Shown: one piece after another, positions 16,978 through 25,299 of the stretch
Layout: each line of letters starts with the position of its first letter
How positions within the stretch are numbered: the stretch's first letter is position 1
From: an uncultured Bacilli bacterium
Lineage (GTDB): Bacteria; Bacillota_I; Bacilli_A; RF39; UBA660
Assembly (NCBI GenBank): GCA_944363795.1
Contig: CALVVG010000006.1
Span: forward strand, 1-40,988
Length of the DNA stretch: 40,988 bases
Direction of reading: 5' to 3'
Notes under the pieces: generated by a model
What the model saw: the letters and a program-made list of their open reading frames with translations, nothing else
Told to the model about the DNA's origin: nothing
Databases searched by the model: none
Made by a program: the position numbers and the translations under genes

Positions 16978-17892
16978 TCATATCCTTTCTATCACTCGCA
17001 ATTTGGCACTAGCACTTCGAGAATTTTCGCTTAATTCCTTTTCACTAGCAACAATTGGTTTTTTATTTACTAATTTTATTAAAGGTTTGTATTCTTCTGG
17101 AATATCAATCATTCCTTTAACAATTTCATTTACTTCACTATATTCTTTAAATATATTTTTAACAATTCGATCTTCTAAAGAATGAAATGTTATTACTCCT
17201 ATTCTACCACCTTTTTTGAGCATCTTTATTGCTTTAGGCAAAATTTCTTTTAATACATCTAATTCACTATTAACCTCAATTCTTAATGCTTGAAATATTT
17301 TTCTTTCTGGATGATTTTTATAAAAGTAATTAGCTCCAACAGCTTTTTTTATTACTTCTACTAATTCCATTGTGGAATTTATATTTTCTTTGTTTTGATT
17401 AATTTTTTTAGCAATTGCCCGGCTTAACTTTTCTTCACCATATAAATAAAATATTTCACTTAATTGTTTTTCAGAATAAGTATTTATAATATCTTTGGCA
17501 CTTTTACCTTTACTACTCATTCGCATATCTAAAGGTCCATCTTGCATAAATGAAAAACCACGATTTTTATCATCAATTTGTGGTGAAGAAAAACCTAAAT
17601 CGAATATTATGCCATCTACCAAAAAAACATTTTCTTTTTCAAGTATTTCTTTCATATAAACAAAATTATAGTTAAAAATTTTAAAATTGTCAGCAATATT
17701 TTTTAATACTTCTTCCGAATAATTTACAGCATTACTATCTTGATCGAAAGCGAATAGGTAGCCTCTTTTTATTCTTTTTAATATTTCTTGTGCATCTCCA
17801 GCATAACCTAAAGTTGCATCTACATACACCCCGTCTTCTTTAATATTTAGCATTTCAATTAATTCATTTTTTAAAACACTATAATGTTTCAT
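16978..17892 (-). CDS. rsmH: 16S rRNA (cytosine-1402-N4) methyltransferase
   Basis: RsmH (MraW) uses S-adenosylmethionine to methylate N4 of C1402 in the 16S rRNA decoding centre. 304 residues, near the usual 310. Visible motifs: an AdoMet-binding loop VDATLGYAGDA (family usual GTLGxGGHS, so slightly divergent), FDQDSNA, DGIIFDLGFSSPQIDD, RGFSFMQDGPLDMRM, ALRIEVNSEL and ITFHSLEDRIVK. Start is ATG 17890-17892 with GAGG six bases upstream. This gives the family N-terminus MKHYSVLKNEL and a 14-base overlap with mraZ; an in-frame start 36 bases earlier would add an untypical extension. Confidence 0.96.
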   Translation of the reverse strand: MKHYSVLKNELIEMLNIKEDGVYVDATLGYAGDAQEILKRIKRGYLFAFDQDSNAVNYSEEVLKNIADNFKIFNYNFVYMKEILEKENVFLVDGIIFDLGFSSPQIDDKNRGFSFMQDGPLDMRMSSKGKSAKDIINTYSEKQLSEIFYLYGEEKLSRAIAKKINQNKENINSTMELVEVIKKAVGANYFYKNHPERKIFQALRIEVNSELDVLKEILPKAIKMLKKGGRIGVITFHSLEDRIVKNIFKEYSEVNEIVKGMIDIPEEYKPLIKLVNKKPIVASEKELSENSRSASAKLRVIERI

Positions 17893-18319
17893 GATTATCC
17901 TCAAATAAATGTTCAGCAATCTCTTCAAGATCTTGCGAATTTTCTTCCATAAATTGATTAAATGCTATTTCACTCCATATTTCTAATCGGTCATTCACGC
18001 CGATGATAACACACTCTTTATCCAAACCGGCGTAACTAACCAACGGGGAGGCAATATTGATTCGACCACTTTTGTCGAAATCACAAACAGTAGCACCTGC
18101 AAATAGGGATCTTGTAAATGTTCGGGCTGCTTTTTTAGTGAAAGGTAGAGTATTTAATTTGGTCACTAATTTATCCCATTCTTTTTGTGAATAAACATAT
18201 AGGCATTTTTCAATACCCCGAGTAATAACAAAATTATCTCCAAGTTCTTCACGATATTTTGTAGGAATTACTAGTCGACCTTTATCATCTATATTGTGAT
18301 GATATTCGCCCAGTAACAT
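17879..18319 (-). CDS. mraZ: Transcriptional regulator MraZ
   Basis: MraZ is an AbrB-like DNA-binding protein, usually a ring-shaped oligomer, that represses its own division-cluster operon. 146 residues (family about 143) with two swapped-hairpin repeats whose conserved DxKGR and DKSGR motifs appear as NIDDKGRLVIP and DFDKSGRINIA. ATG start at 18317-18319, because GGGGGAT lies just upstream and this start gives the family N-terminus MLLGEYHH; an earlier start 42 bases upstream would run through the operator boxes. The last 14 bases overlap rsmH. Four regularly spaced TGG boxes upstream (18326-18360) are its likely binding sites. Confidence 0.96.
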   Translation of the reverse strand: MLLGEYHHNIDDKGRLVIPTKYREELGDNFVITRGIEKCLYVYSQKEWDKLVTKLNTLPFTKKAARTFTRSLFAGATVCDFDKSGRINIASPLVSYAGLDKECVIIGVNDRLEIWSEIAFNQFMEENSQDLEEIAEHLFEDNHETL

Positions 18320-18325
18320 AATATC

Positions 18326-18360
18326 CCCCACTTTCTCCCACAGTTTACCACTGTCTACCA
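18326..18360 (-). promoter_or_regulatory. Four MraZ-type TGG boxes in exact 10-bp register
   Basis: On the minus strand TGGTA, TGGTA, TGGGA and TGGGG begin at 18360, 18350, 18340 and 18330, each exactly 10 bases from the next. MraZ proteins are known to bind direct TGG-containing repeats of one helical turn spacing in their own promoters. The last box merges with the mraZ ribosome site. Confidence 0.85.
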
Positions 18361-18362
18361 TA

Positions 18363-18391
18363 ATAGTACCAAAACAACAAAAAAAAGTAAA
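18363..18391 (-). promoter_or_regulatory. Probable mraZ promoter
   Basis: Minus-strand TTTACT (18386-18391), a 17-base spacer and TACTAT (18363-18368), each matching the consensus at four of six positions. The predicted transcription start falls at the first MraZ box. The -35 hexamer lies in the 3' arm of the preceding gene's terminator. Confidence 0.5.
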
Positions 18392-18410
18392 TAACTAGAA
18401 TTTACTTTTT
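18379..18410 (-). terminator. Terminator after the TasA-like/FN3 surface protein gene
   Basis: An 11-bp perfect inverted repeat (18382-18392 and 18400-18410) with a 7-base loop, followed on the minus strand by eight T residues (18379-18386, some within the arm). Located about 50 bases after the stop at 18461. Confidence 0.8.
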
Positions 18411-18460
18411 ATAAATTTGACACAAGTTTACGTTTGATAACCAGCTCACCTCGTACCGCC

Positions 18461-20956
18461 CTAAGCTATTTTGTAAGGATCACTCGAATTTCCTGTTCCT
18501 CCAGTTAGTACTACACTAGACTCTAGATAAAAGGACGGACTCACCACACGCGTATCAGTCACACGGCCGTTGAAGACATTCCCTGGTTTTATCACATGGA
18601 AGGCATTACGCTCATTTTCTGCCCTGCGGGAAATTGTCCATCCAGAACCTAAACTTAGCCAGTTTGTACTTTTTGCATTGTCATAATCATTTAATGCTGT
18701 TGTCCAATTACTTGGTGCTGCTGCATATCCATAATCACTTACATACATTAAGCCTATTTTCATGTTATCGGTTGTACTACCTGAGCTACTTCCTATTTCT
18801 GTATTGTAATATTCTTTTGCTGTTGCTGCATCATCTCGAGCCATTCCACCAACTTTCCATGTATGTATTGCTATCTTTTCTTGCCATGGGGAATCTATTG
18901 TTTCTAAAAATGTACTATTTAATGTGTTTCTTATACCTGGTTTTGTGCTTGAATTCCATGTATTATCTTTTTCACTATTCCATGCATACTCTCCAATACT
19001 TGTATTTTTTATTAATTTAATATTGTATGTTCCATCTTTATCATCATCAAATAAGCCTATGATTCGATATAAATTGTCTTTTGGGCATGTTGACCTATTA
19101 CTACCAAAGCACACATAATTATTGGGATTAGCTCCACTATATCTATATGAGTTATCTCCAGCTTCTTCTGAAGCATTTGTATATGTCCCTACCCCATCAT
19201 GATAGTATAGGTCATTTACTCCATCAGATGTGTAAACTGTATTTATTATATAATCTGCTGCAAAAGAACTTTCTGTTTCCTCACTCGTTACATATTCACT
19301 TGATACTCTGCCATTACTATCTTCGACATATACTTTTATATAAAATGTTGTATCACTTGTTAAATTATTAAATGTATAACTATTACTTGTACTTTCTTCA
19401 TAGTTACTTCCATTATCTTTACTATAGTAATACTTAACTATTTCTCCATCTCCATTTGTTCCATTTACATTGATTGTTATACTATCACTTGTACTACTTG
19501 TTTCTACGTTGATACTTGGTAATATGTATTCATCTGTTCTTACTTGCATTTCATACACATTTGATTCTCTATTTGAACTATCTATTGCTTTTACTTTTAT
19601 CGTGTATTCTTTATTATCACTTAAATTATTAAATACATTACTTTCTTGATATGCTCCATCATCTATTGAATACATATATTTACTTATTTCATTGGTTCCA
19701 TTTGCTCCGGTTGGTGTTAATGTGATACTATTCCATGTCGTTGTTGCATCTACTCTGGTTACTGTTGGATTTATATATATTTCTGTTGTTATTGCTTCAT
19801 AATATTCGGTTGATTCTTTATTTTCACTATCTACTACTTTTACTTTTATTTTATATTCTGTTGTATCTGTTAAGTTATTAAATGTATAGGTATTATTACT
19901 ACTTGATTCCCAAGTTAAGCCATTATCTTTACTATACATATATTTGGTTATTTCATTACTTCCTTTTGTTGCATTTACTGTTAAACTAATACTTGTTAAT
20001 GTTACACTATGGCTTACACTATTTATTACTGGGACATCGTATTCTTCTGTTGTTATATTTGTTGTATATATATTTGATTTTACTTTATTTTTATCTACTA
20101 CATAACTATATATCGTATATTCTTGATTTTCTTCTAAATTGGTAAATGTATATTCTGCTACATCACTTTCTATATATTCTACATCACTTGCACTTCTTGT
20201 ATTTGTATTTTCTTCTATTCCATAATAATATTTTTCTACTTCACTTGTTCCATTACTTAACTCTAAACTTACTTTAGCACTATTATATGTTGCCTCACTT
20301 TCTACATTATTTATTTCTATTGGAACATACGAACTCATTTTATTTTGAGTCATATATATTTTCCCTGTTAATGTTTTTCCTTGATTCTTATTTTGATCAC
20401 TATCTAAATTCTTAAATGTTATCTTTACTTCCCAATCTTGTTCAGCCATTCCTGTTGTTGTTGCTATTTCATAATCCGATATTATTAAATATCCTCCCGT
20501 TCTTGTTGTTATATCAAATCCTTCTTCATAATGTACTAACCCTGTTATATTTTCTATTTTTTTACCATTAGGATCTGTTACTTCTAATAATAGTTCTGGA
20601 GTTGCTCCACTTGTTGTATATTCAAAATCATTTGCTTCTATTATTAGATAGATATTATATGTTGCTGTTGCAGTGTTATTTGTATTATTGGCTTTTAGAG
20701 TTGCTGTTGCTGTTGTACTACTTGCTATATCTCCCGCATTAGGAGCAAAGTTTTCTTGATTAGCATTAATATTTATATCATTTGCGATATTAAATGTTAG
20801 CATATCTGTTGTATCTGTTATGACATTCATATTTTCTGTTTTATTTCCACTACTTTGGGCTACAAAATATGCTACTGTTGCTCCACTTACTACTAGTATT
20901 AATGTTATTACTCCGATCAATGTTATTATTATTTCTTTTTTATTTTTTCTTTGCAT
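18461..20956 (-). CDS. TasA-like/FN3-repeat surface protein with GC-rich, possibly hypervariable C-terminus
   Basis: 831 residues. The N-terminus is a long signal segment (basic, then IIITLIGVITLILVVSGATVAYFVA) of the TasA/camelysin style, followed by a beta-sandwich-like domain (about 35-205). Four fibronectin-III-like repeats of about 85-95 residues follow (about 212-575), each with a KYYYS/KYMYS strand and a YTFNNL...YxIKV strand. The C-terminal domain (about 580-831) is shared with the protein at 30863-32137 (YYHDG...DNSYRYSGANPNNYVCFG...DNLYRIIGLF ... PSFYL). The last ~100 coding bases are about 53% G+C, far above their surroundings. Start ATG 20954-20956 (AAAGG nine bases upstream) is preferred to the ATG nine bases earlier, which abuts the ribosome site. 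Role unknown; cell-surface adhesion or matrix is inference. Confidence 0.85.
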   Translation of the reverse strand: MQRKNKKEIIITLIGVITLILVVSGATVAYFVAQSSGNKTENMNVITDTTDMLTFNIANDININANQENFAPNAGDIASSTTATATLKANNTNNTATATYNIYLIIEANDFEYTTSGATPELLLEVTDPNGKKIENITGLVHYEEGFDITTRTGGYLIISDYEIATTTGMAEQDWEVKITFKNLDSDQNKNQGKTLTGKIYMTQNKMSSYVPIEINNVESEATYNSAKVSLELSNGTSEVEKYYYGIEENTNTRSASDVEYIESDVAEYTFTNLEENQEYTIYSYVVDKNKVKSNIYTTNITTEEYDVPVINSVSHSVTLTSISLTVNATKGSNEITKYMYSKDNGLTWESSSNNTYTFNNLTDTTEYKIKVKVVDSENKESTEYYEAITTEIYINPTVTRVDATTTWNSITLTPTGANGTNEISKYMYSIDDGAYQESNVFNNLSDNKEYTIKVKAIDSSNRESNVYEMQVRTDEYILPSINVETSSTSDSITINVNGTNGDGEIVKYYYSKDNGSNYEESTSNSYTFNNLTSDTTFYIKVYVEDSNGRVSSEYVTSEETESSFAADYIINTVYTSDGVNDLYYHDGVGTYTNASEEAGDNSYRYSGANPNNYVCFGSNRSTCPKDNLYRIIGLFDDDKDGTYNIKLIKNTSIGEYAWNSEKDNTWNSSTKPGIRNTLNSTFLETIDSPWQEKIAIHTWKVGGMARDDAATAKEYYNTEIGSSSGSTTDNMKIGLMYVSDYGYAAAPSNWTTALNDYDNAKSTNWLSLGSGWTISRRAENERNAFHVIKPGNVFNGRVTDTRVVSPSFYLESSVVLTGGTGNSSDPYKIA

Positions 20957-21033
20957 ATCAATCATCCTTTCTTTTTATAATAACAAATGACTTTTAAATA
21001 TCTTGTCGTATTTTATTATTTATCTATAATAAA

Positions 21034-21062
21034 ATTATATCTAAAATATACAAGTAATACAA
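21034..21062 (-). promoter_or_regulatory. Promoter of the TasA-like/FN3 surface protein gene
   Basis: Minus-strand TTGTAT (21057-21062), a 17-base spacer and TATAAT (21034-21039). The surrounding CTTGTATTACT is identical to the -35 region of the surface gene at 30863-32137. The 5' leader is about 75 bases. Confidence 0.75.
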
Positions 21063-21110
21063 GCATCTTATTTCATTTGTTTTTCTTACCTCTATTTTTC
21101 TCCATTATAC

Positions 21111-21282
<172 letters not shown>

Positions 21283-21306
21283 AGTAGTTAAAGAAAATTT
21301 AGCAAC

Positions 21307-21330
21307 AAAAAAGATGAATTTGACTTCATC
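21307..21330 (-). terminator. Terminator of the fmt-to-rpe operon
   Basis: On the minus strand GATGAA, a 6-base loop, TTCATC and then TTTTTT; it includes the rpe stop codon at 21326-21328. It ends the nine-gene operon. Confidence 0.8.
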
Positions 21331-21955
21331 TTGACAGTTTTAATAAAGATATTTGTTCATCAAAATCTTTACTTTGGCAAACAAATGAACCAGAAACTAC
21401 ACCATTAGCAGTATCTACAAATTTAATAGTTTCATTATTAATACCACCATCAACATATATTTGAAAGTTGTATTTTTCTTGATATTTTTTTAAATCTTCT
21501 AATTTTTCTTTTGTACTTTCTATAAATTGTTGTCCACCTTTACCAGGCACAACACTCATAAGCAATACTCTATTAACATATTTTAAATAATCAACAATTT
21601 CTGTAACATTTTGATCAGGATTTAAACAAATACCACAGTTACAATGCTCTTTTATTGTTTTTATAACAGCAACTGGATCTTTTTCAGTTTCTATATGTAT
21701 ATAAATACATTCTGGCATTAATTGGTACAATAAATTTAAATATTGAGATGGATTTAAAACCATTAAATGAATATCTAGGGGCTTAGAAATACCTTTAAAT
21801 AATTCTGGTAATAAGGATATGTCAAAATTTTTATTAGATACATATAAGCCATCCATCAAATCAACATGTATACCATCAGCTAAAGATTCATCAATTTTTT
21901 TAATCGTTTTTCTTATATCATAAATACTATTTATATAACTTACTACTACTTTCAT
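21326..21955 (-). CDS. rpe: Ribulose-phosphate 3-epimerase
   Basis: Interconverts ribulose 5-phosphate and xylulose 5-phosphate in the pentose phosphate pathway; cytoplasmic TIM barrel with a divalent metal. 209 residues, slightly short for the family (about 215-220). Motifs seen: HVDLMDG (31-37), LDIHLMV (about 60-66), MSVVPGKGGQQF (about 133-144) and VDGGINNET near 170, which carry the metal ligands and phosphate-binding loops. ATG start with AAAGGAG upstream; it overlaps the end of rsgA by 29 bases, so the two are translationally coupled. The rsgA-rpe order is conserved in Bacillota. Confidence 0.95.
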   Translation of the reverse strand: MKVVVSYINSIYDIRKTIKKIDESLADGIHVDLMDGLYVSNKNFDISLLPELFKGISKPLDIHLMVLNPSQYLNLLYQLMPECIYIHIETEKDPVAVIKTIKEHCNCGICLNPDQNVTEIVDYLKYVNRVLLMSVVPGKGGQQFIESTKEKLEDLKKYQEKYNFQIYVDGGINNETIKFVDTANGVVSGSFVCQSKDFDEQISLLKLSR

Positions 21956-22781
21956 TTATCTCCTTTAAAAATCTTATATAATTAATATACCTTGAAGGTA
22001 TTATTTTACCTTTACTTAAAGCATCTTTTATGCCACAACCTTTTTCATTATTGTGAGTGCAATCTTTAAATGCACAATGTAATTGTTGAAATTCCCCAAA
22101 TGTTTTTTGTAGTTGCGAAATAGATATATTTTTTAAATCAATTGCACTAAATCCTGGAGTATCAACCAAATATAATTTGCCAATTTTATAAATTTCAGTG
22201 TGTCTAGTTGTATGTACTCCACGATTTAATGCTTCACTTATTGGATTAGTTTCTAATTTTAAAGTTTTATCTAATTTATTAACAAAAGTAGATTTACCAG
22301 CTCCCGTTTGGCCAGTTAACACTACTAATTTATTTTTTAAAATTCTTTTTATTTTACGAATTTTAGAATTAGGTATAACCTTTATACCTAATTTTTCATA
22401 ATATTTTAAAGTTGGTTTTAATTCTGCTAATTCTTTTTTATTAAGCAAATCCATTTTAGTAAGTAAAATTATAGGTTCAATATTATTAGCTATAACTATT
22501 GTTAATAATTTATCTAGTAGTGTTAATGATAAGTCAGGCTTTTTAACACTAGTTACAATTAATGCACTATCAACATTAGCTACAATTGGCCTATCTAATT
22601 TATTTTTTCGCGGAAGTATATTTTCAATAATTAAATTATTTGGATTAATTTCTACTATATCACCAACAACAGGGGAAAGTCCTAAATTGCGGAACTTTCC
22701 CCTAGCATTACACACATATTTTATATTATTGACATCAACAGTATATTGATTACTTATTTGTTTAACTATTCTTCCTTGCAT
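21927..22781 (-). CDS. rsgA: Ribosome small subunit GTPase RsgA
   Basis: RsgA checks the decoding centre of maturing 30S subunits and helps release assembly factors on GTP hydrolysis. 284 residues: OB-fold N-terminus (about 1-65), then a circularly permuted GTPase with G4 TKMD (about 107-110), G1 GQTGAGKST (about 160-168) and G3 DTPGFS (about 206-211), and a C-terminal zinc-finger region (CAFKDCTHNNEKGC, with a further H) followed by helices. This motif order is diagnostic. The ATG directly follows the prkC stop (TAA-ATG), with GGAG just upstream inside prkC. Confidence 0.96.
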   Translation of the reverse strand: MQGRIVKQISNQYTVDVNNIKYVCNARGKFRNLGLSPVVGDIVEINPNNLIIENILPRKNKLDRPIVANVDSALIVTSVKKPDLSLTLLDKLLTIVIANNIEPIILLTKMDLLNKKELAELKPTLKYYEKLGIKVIPNSKIRKIKRILKNKLVVLTGQTGAGKSTFVNKLDKTLKLETNPISEALNRGVHTTRHTEIYKIGKLYLVDTPGFSAIDLKNISISQLQKTFGEFQQLHCAFKDCTHNNEKGCGIKDALSKGKIIPSRYINYIRFLKEINESSSKLYK

Positions 22782-24542
22782 TTACTCCAATCCCCCGTCA
22801 TCTGGATTATCCTCAGTTTCTTGTGGCTCTCTAGCTACGGTTACTGTAAGTCTAGCTCCATTAATAACATTTGACCCAGCAGGTCTACTTTGATTAATAA
22901 TAGTTCCCGGTTCATATTCTGTTGTATCTTGATAAACTATATTTAAATTAATATTATAATCTTCAGCAAATTCTTCAACTTCTGTTAAAGTATATTGATC
23001 AGCAACAAAATCTGGATACTTATTATCAAGTTTTGGAACATATAAAGTAATAGAATCACCTTCAGATAATTTTTCACCAGCTTTTACTGATTGATTAACA
23101 ATAATTCCTTCTTCATAATCATTTGGATCTTCATCATCAGCTAAATTATAATAATCCATATATACAACTAAATTTAAAGCTTCTAATCTTCCTTTAACTT
23201 CATTAAAGTTTTCTCCAGTATAATCCTCAATTTCTACTGTTACATCACCAAGTGAAATATACAAAATTATTTCTGTCCCTTCTTTTCTTAACGAACCAGC
23301 AGCTGGAGATGTTTTAGTTACTTTTCCTTCTTCGATATTTTCACTTACTTCTTTACGTTGTTCATCAGCCACTACAAAACCTGCATCCTGCAAAATTTCT
23401 ATAGCTTCATTTACTGAATAATTTGATACATCAGGTACCTTTGTTTGTTTAGATGATGTAATTAAAGGAATTACTAAAAATAATGCTGTAATAACTACTA
23501 CTAATCCTACAAATATACTAGCTAATATTATTATTAATTTATTTTGGGAAATTCCTTCTTTTTGAGTAACTTTTTTTGCTATGGTATCATCACTATCCTT
23601 TATTTCTTTTTTAACCTTTTTATCAGTTTTTTCAGCTTGTTTAACTGTTTTTAAAAGTTTCGTATCATCATAATCATGTTCCGGATATTTAAATGTTATT
23701 TTTAATTCATTAGCTCTAGATTCATCTAAACAAGTTTTTAAATCTTCATGCATTTCGCGCGCATCTGCGTAACGATTCTTAGGATTTTTAGCTGTTGCTT
23801 TTAAAATAATATTTTCAACACTTTGTGGTATATCAGGAATTTCTTCTCTAATACTTGGCATTGGTTCTTTTAAATGTTTAAGAGCTATTTCAACTGCATT
23901 ATCTCCCTTAAAAGGAAGTTTACCAGTAAGTAATTCATACATTAAAATACCAATGGAATAAATATCACTTTGTAAAGTAGCTCCCTTACCACTAGCTTGT
24001 TCTGGTGGTAAATAATGAACACTACCCATTACGGAATTAGTTTGTGTTAACTGTGTTGCATTCATTGCAACGGCAATTCCAAAATCAGTGATTTTAATCA
24101 TTCCATTATCTAGTATGAGTATATTTTGGGGTTTTATGTCTCTATGTATAATATATGAATCATGAGCTACACTTAAACCATTAGTTATTTGTAATACTAT
24201 ATCAATAACTTCTGGTACTGTTAATTTGCCACGTTTTTTGAGAAGATTTTTTAAATGTTTACCTTCAACATATTCCATAACGATATAATATTCTCCGTTA
24301 TCTTCACCAACATCATAAACCTCTACAATATTTGGATTAGATAAAGAACTAGCTGATAAAGCTTCTCTTTGAAATCGTCTAACAAATTTTTCATCAGTGG
24401 CTAAATCTCCACGTAAAACTTTAACAGCAACATTACGATCTAAAATTGTATCATAAGCCAAATAAACATTAGCCATACCACCTTCACCAATAGATTTAAT
24501 TATCTGGTATCTATCGCTAATTTTTTGTCCTTTCATGATCAT
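22782..24542 (-). CDS. prkC: PASTA-domain serine/threonine protein kinase
   Basis: Membrane Ser/Thr kinase of the PrkC/Stk1 type, sensing muropeptides or lipid II outside and phosphorylating cytoplasmic targets. 586 residues: kinase domain (glycine loop GEGGMANVY about 19-27, lysine in VAVKVL about 41, IIHRDIKPQN about 131-140, DFG about 153-155, PPEQ about 179-182), charged linker, membrane helix (about 336-360) and three extracellular PASTA repeats (about 368-433, 434-504, 505-572). Three starts are possible within 18 bases; ATG 24540-24542 is chosen because it follows the prpC stop and sits ten bases from AAAGG, while the ATG at 24551 abuts the ribosome site. Its phosphatase PrpC is encoded immediately upstream. 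Confidence 0.95.
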   Translation of the reverse strand: MIMKGQKISDRYQIIKSIGEGGMANVYLAYDTILDRNVAVKVLRGDLATDEKFVRRFQREALSASSLSNPNIVEVYDVGEDNGEYYIVMEYVEGKHLKNLLKKRGKLTVPEVIDIVLQITNGLSVAHDSYIIHRDIKPQNILILDNGMIKITDFGIAVAMNATQLTQTNSVMGSVHYLPPEQASGKGATLQSDIYSIGILMYELLTGKLPFKGDNAVEIALKHLKEPMPSIREEIPDIPQSVENIILKATAKNPKNRYADAREMHEDLKTCLDESRANELKITFKYPEHDYDDTKLLKTVKQAEKTDKKVKKEIKDSDDTIAKKVTQKEGISQNKLIIILASIFVGLVVVITALFLVIPLITSSKQTKVPDVSNYSVNEAIEILQDAGFVVADEQRKEVSENIEEGKVTKTSPAAGSLRKEGTEIILYISLGDVTVEIEDYTGENFNEVKGRLEALNLVVYMDYYNLADDEDPNDYEEGIIVNQSVKAGEKLSEGDSITLYVPKLDNKYPDFVADQYTLTEVEEFAEDYNINLNIVYQDTTEYEPGTIINQSRPAGSNVINGARLTVTVAREPQETEDNPDDGGLE

Positions 24543-24543
24543 A

Positions 24544-25299
24544 CTAGTCATCCCTTTCCCTAATTAAATAAGCAATTGAAATATTATCATTTCCCCCTCT
24601 AGCATTACATTTTTTAATCAATTTTATGACCTTTTCTTCTATACCTAAATTATCATCTAATAATACTTTTTCAATTTGATCATCAGATAACATTGAAGTT
24701 ACTCCATCGCTACATAAAAAAACAGCTTCACTTTCATTATCTACATCAAATATATCAGGTTCTGCTTTTTCTGCTGCTCCTAAAGCTTTCATTAAAACAT
24801 TTTTCTTTGGATGATTTTTTGCCTCTTCTTCGGTTAAATCTCCTGCATCCACTAATAAATTTACTAAAGTATGAGGTTTTGTTACCCGATGTAATTTACC
24901 ACTTTTTAAAACATAGCCAGATGAATCTCCAATATTAGCAAATATTAAAAAATCTTTTGTTACTATAGCTACTACAACCGTTGTTCCTAAACCTTTAGAA
25001 TTTTCATTTTTTTCACCATAATCGAGGATTTCACGATTAATTTCACTAATATTATCGCTTAACCAATTGACCGCATCAGTTTTAGTTCCAACGGAAGCAC
25101 TCTCAGTAAATCTTTTTCCTAAATGAGTTACTGTTAAAGCACTAGCAACTTCCCCTTTTCGATGTCCTCCCATTCCATCAGCAACAACTAGCAAATATTC
25201 ATCATTTAAATTTTTTAAAATTGTGACACTATCTTCGTTATGTTCTCTAACACGACCTGTATCAGTTAAATAAAAAGTTTTCGTCTTAATCACTCTCAC
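24544..25299 (-). CDS. prpC: PP2C-family protein serine/threonine phosphatase
   Basis: Metal-dependent phosphatase that reverses PrkC phosphorylation. 251 residues with the PP2C motifs DTGRVREHNEDS (13-24), VVADGMGGHRKGE (38-50), FANIGDSSGYVL (about 124-135), FLCSDGVTSML (about 202-212) and GGNDNISIAYL (about 235-245); the aspartates are the Mg/Mn ligands. Start is GTG (25297-25299), which overlaps rlmN by 14 bases; a second in-frame GTG two codons later is equally possible because no strong ribosome site separates them. It ends one base before the preferred prkC start, consistent with tight co-expression of the antagonistic pair. Confidence 0.94.
   Translation of the reverse strand: MRVIKTKTFYLTDTGRVREHNEDSVTILKNLNDEYLLVVADGMGGHRKGEVASALTVTHLGKRFTESASVGTKTDAVNWLSDNISEINREILDYGEKNENSKGLGTTVVVAIVTKDFLIFANIGDSSGYVLKSGKLHRVTKPHTLVNLLVDAGDLTEEEAKNHPKKNVLMKALGAAEKAEPDIFDVDNESEAVFLCSDGVTSMLSDDQIEKVLLDDNLGIEEKVIKLIKKCNARGGNDNISIAYLIRERDD

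Noticed and set aside
18634-19371. Several plus-strand open frames rich in Leu, Tyr and His opposite the surface gene
   Set aside because: Antisense shadows of a Ser/Thr/Asn-rich coding sequence; no starts with ribosome sites and no family resemblance.
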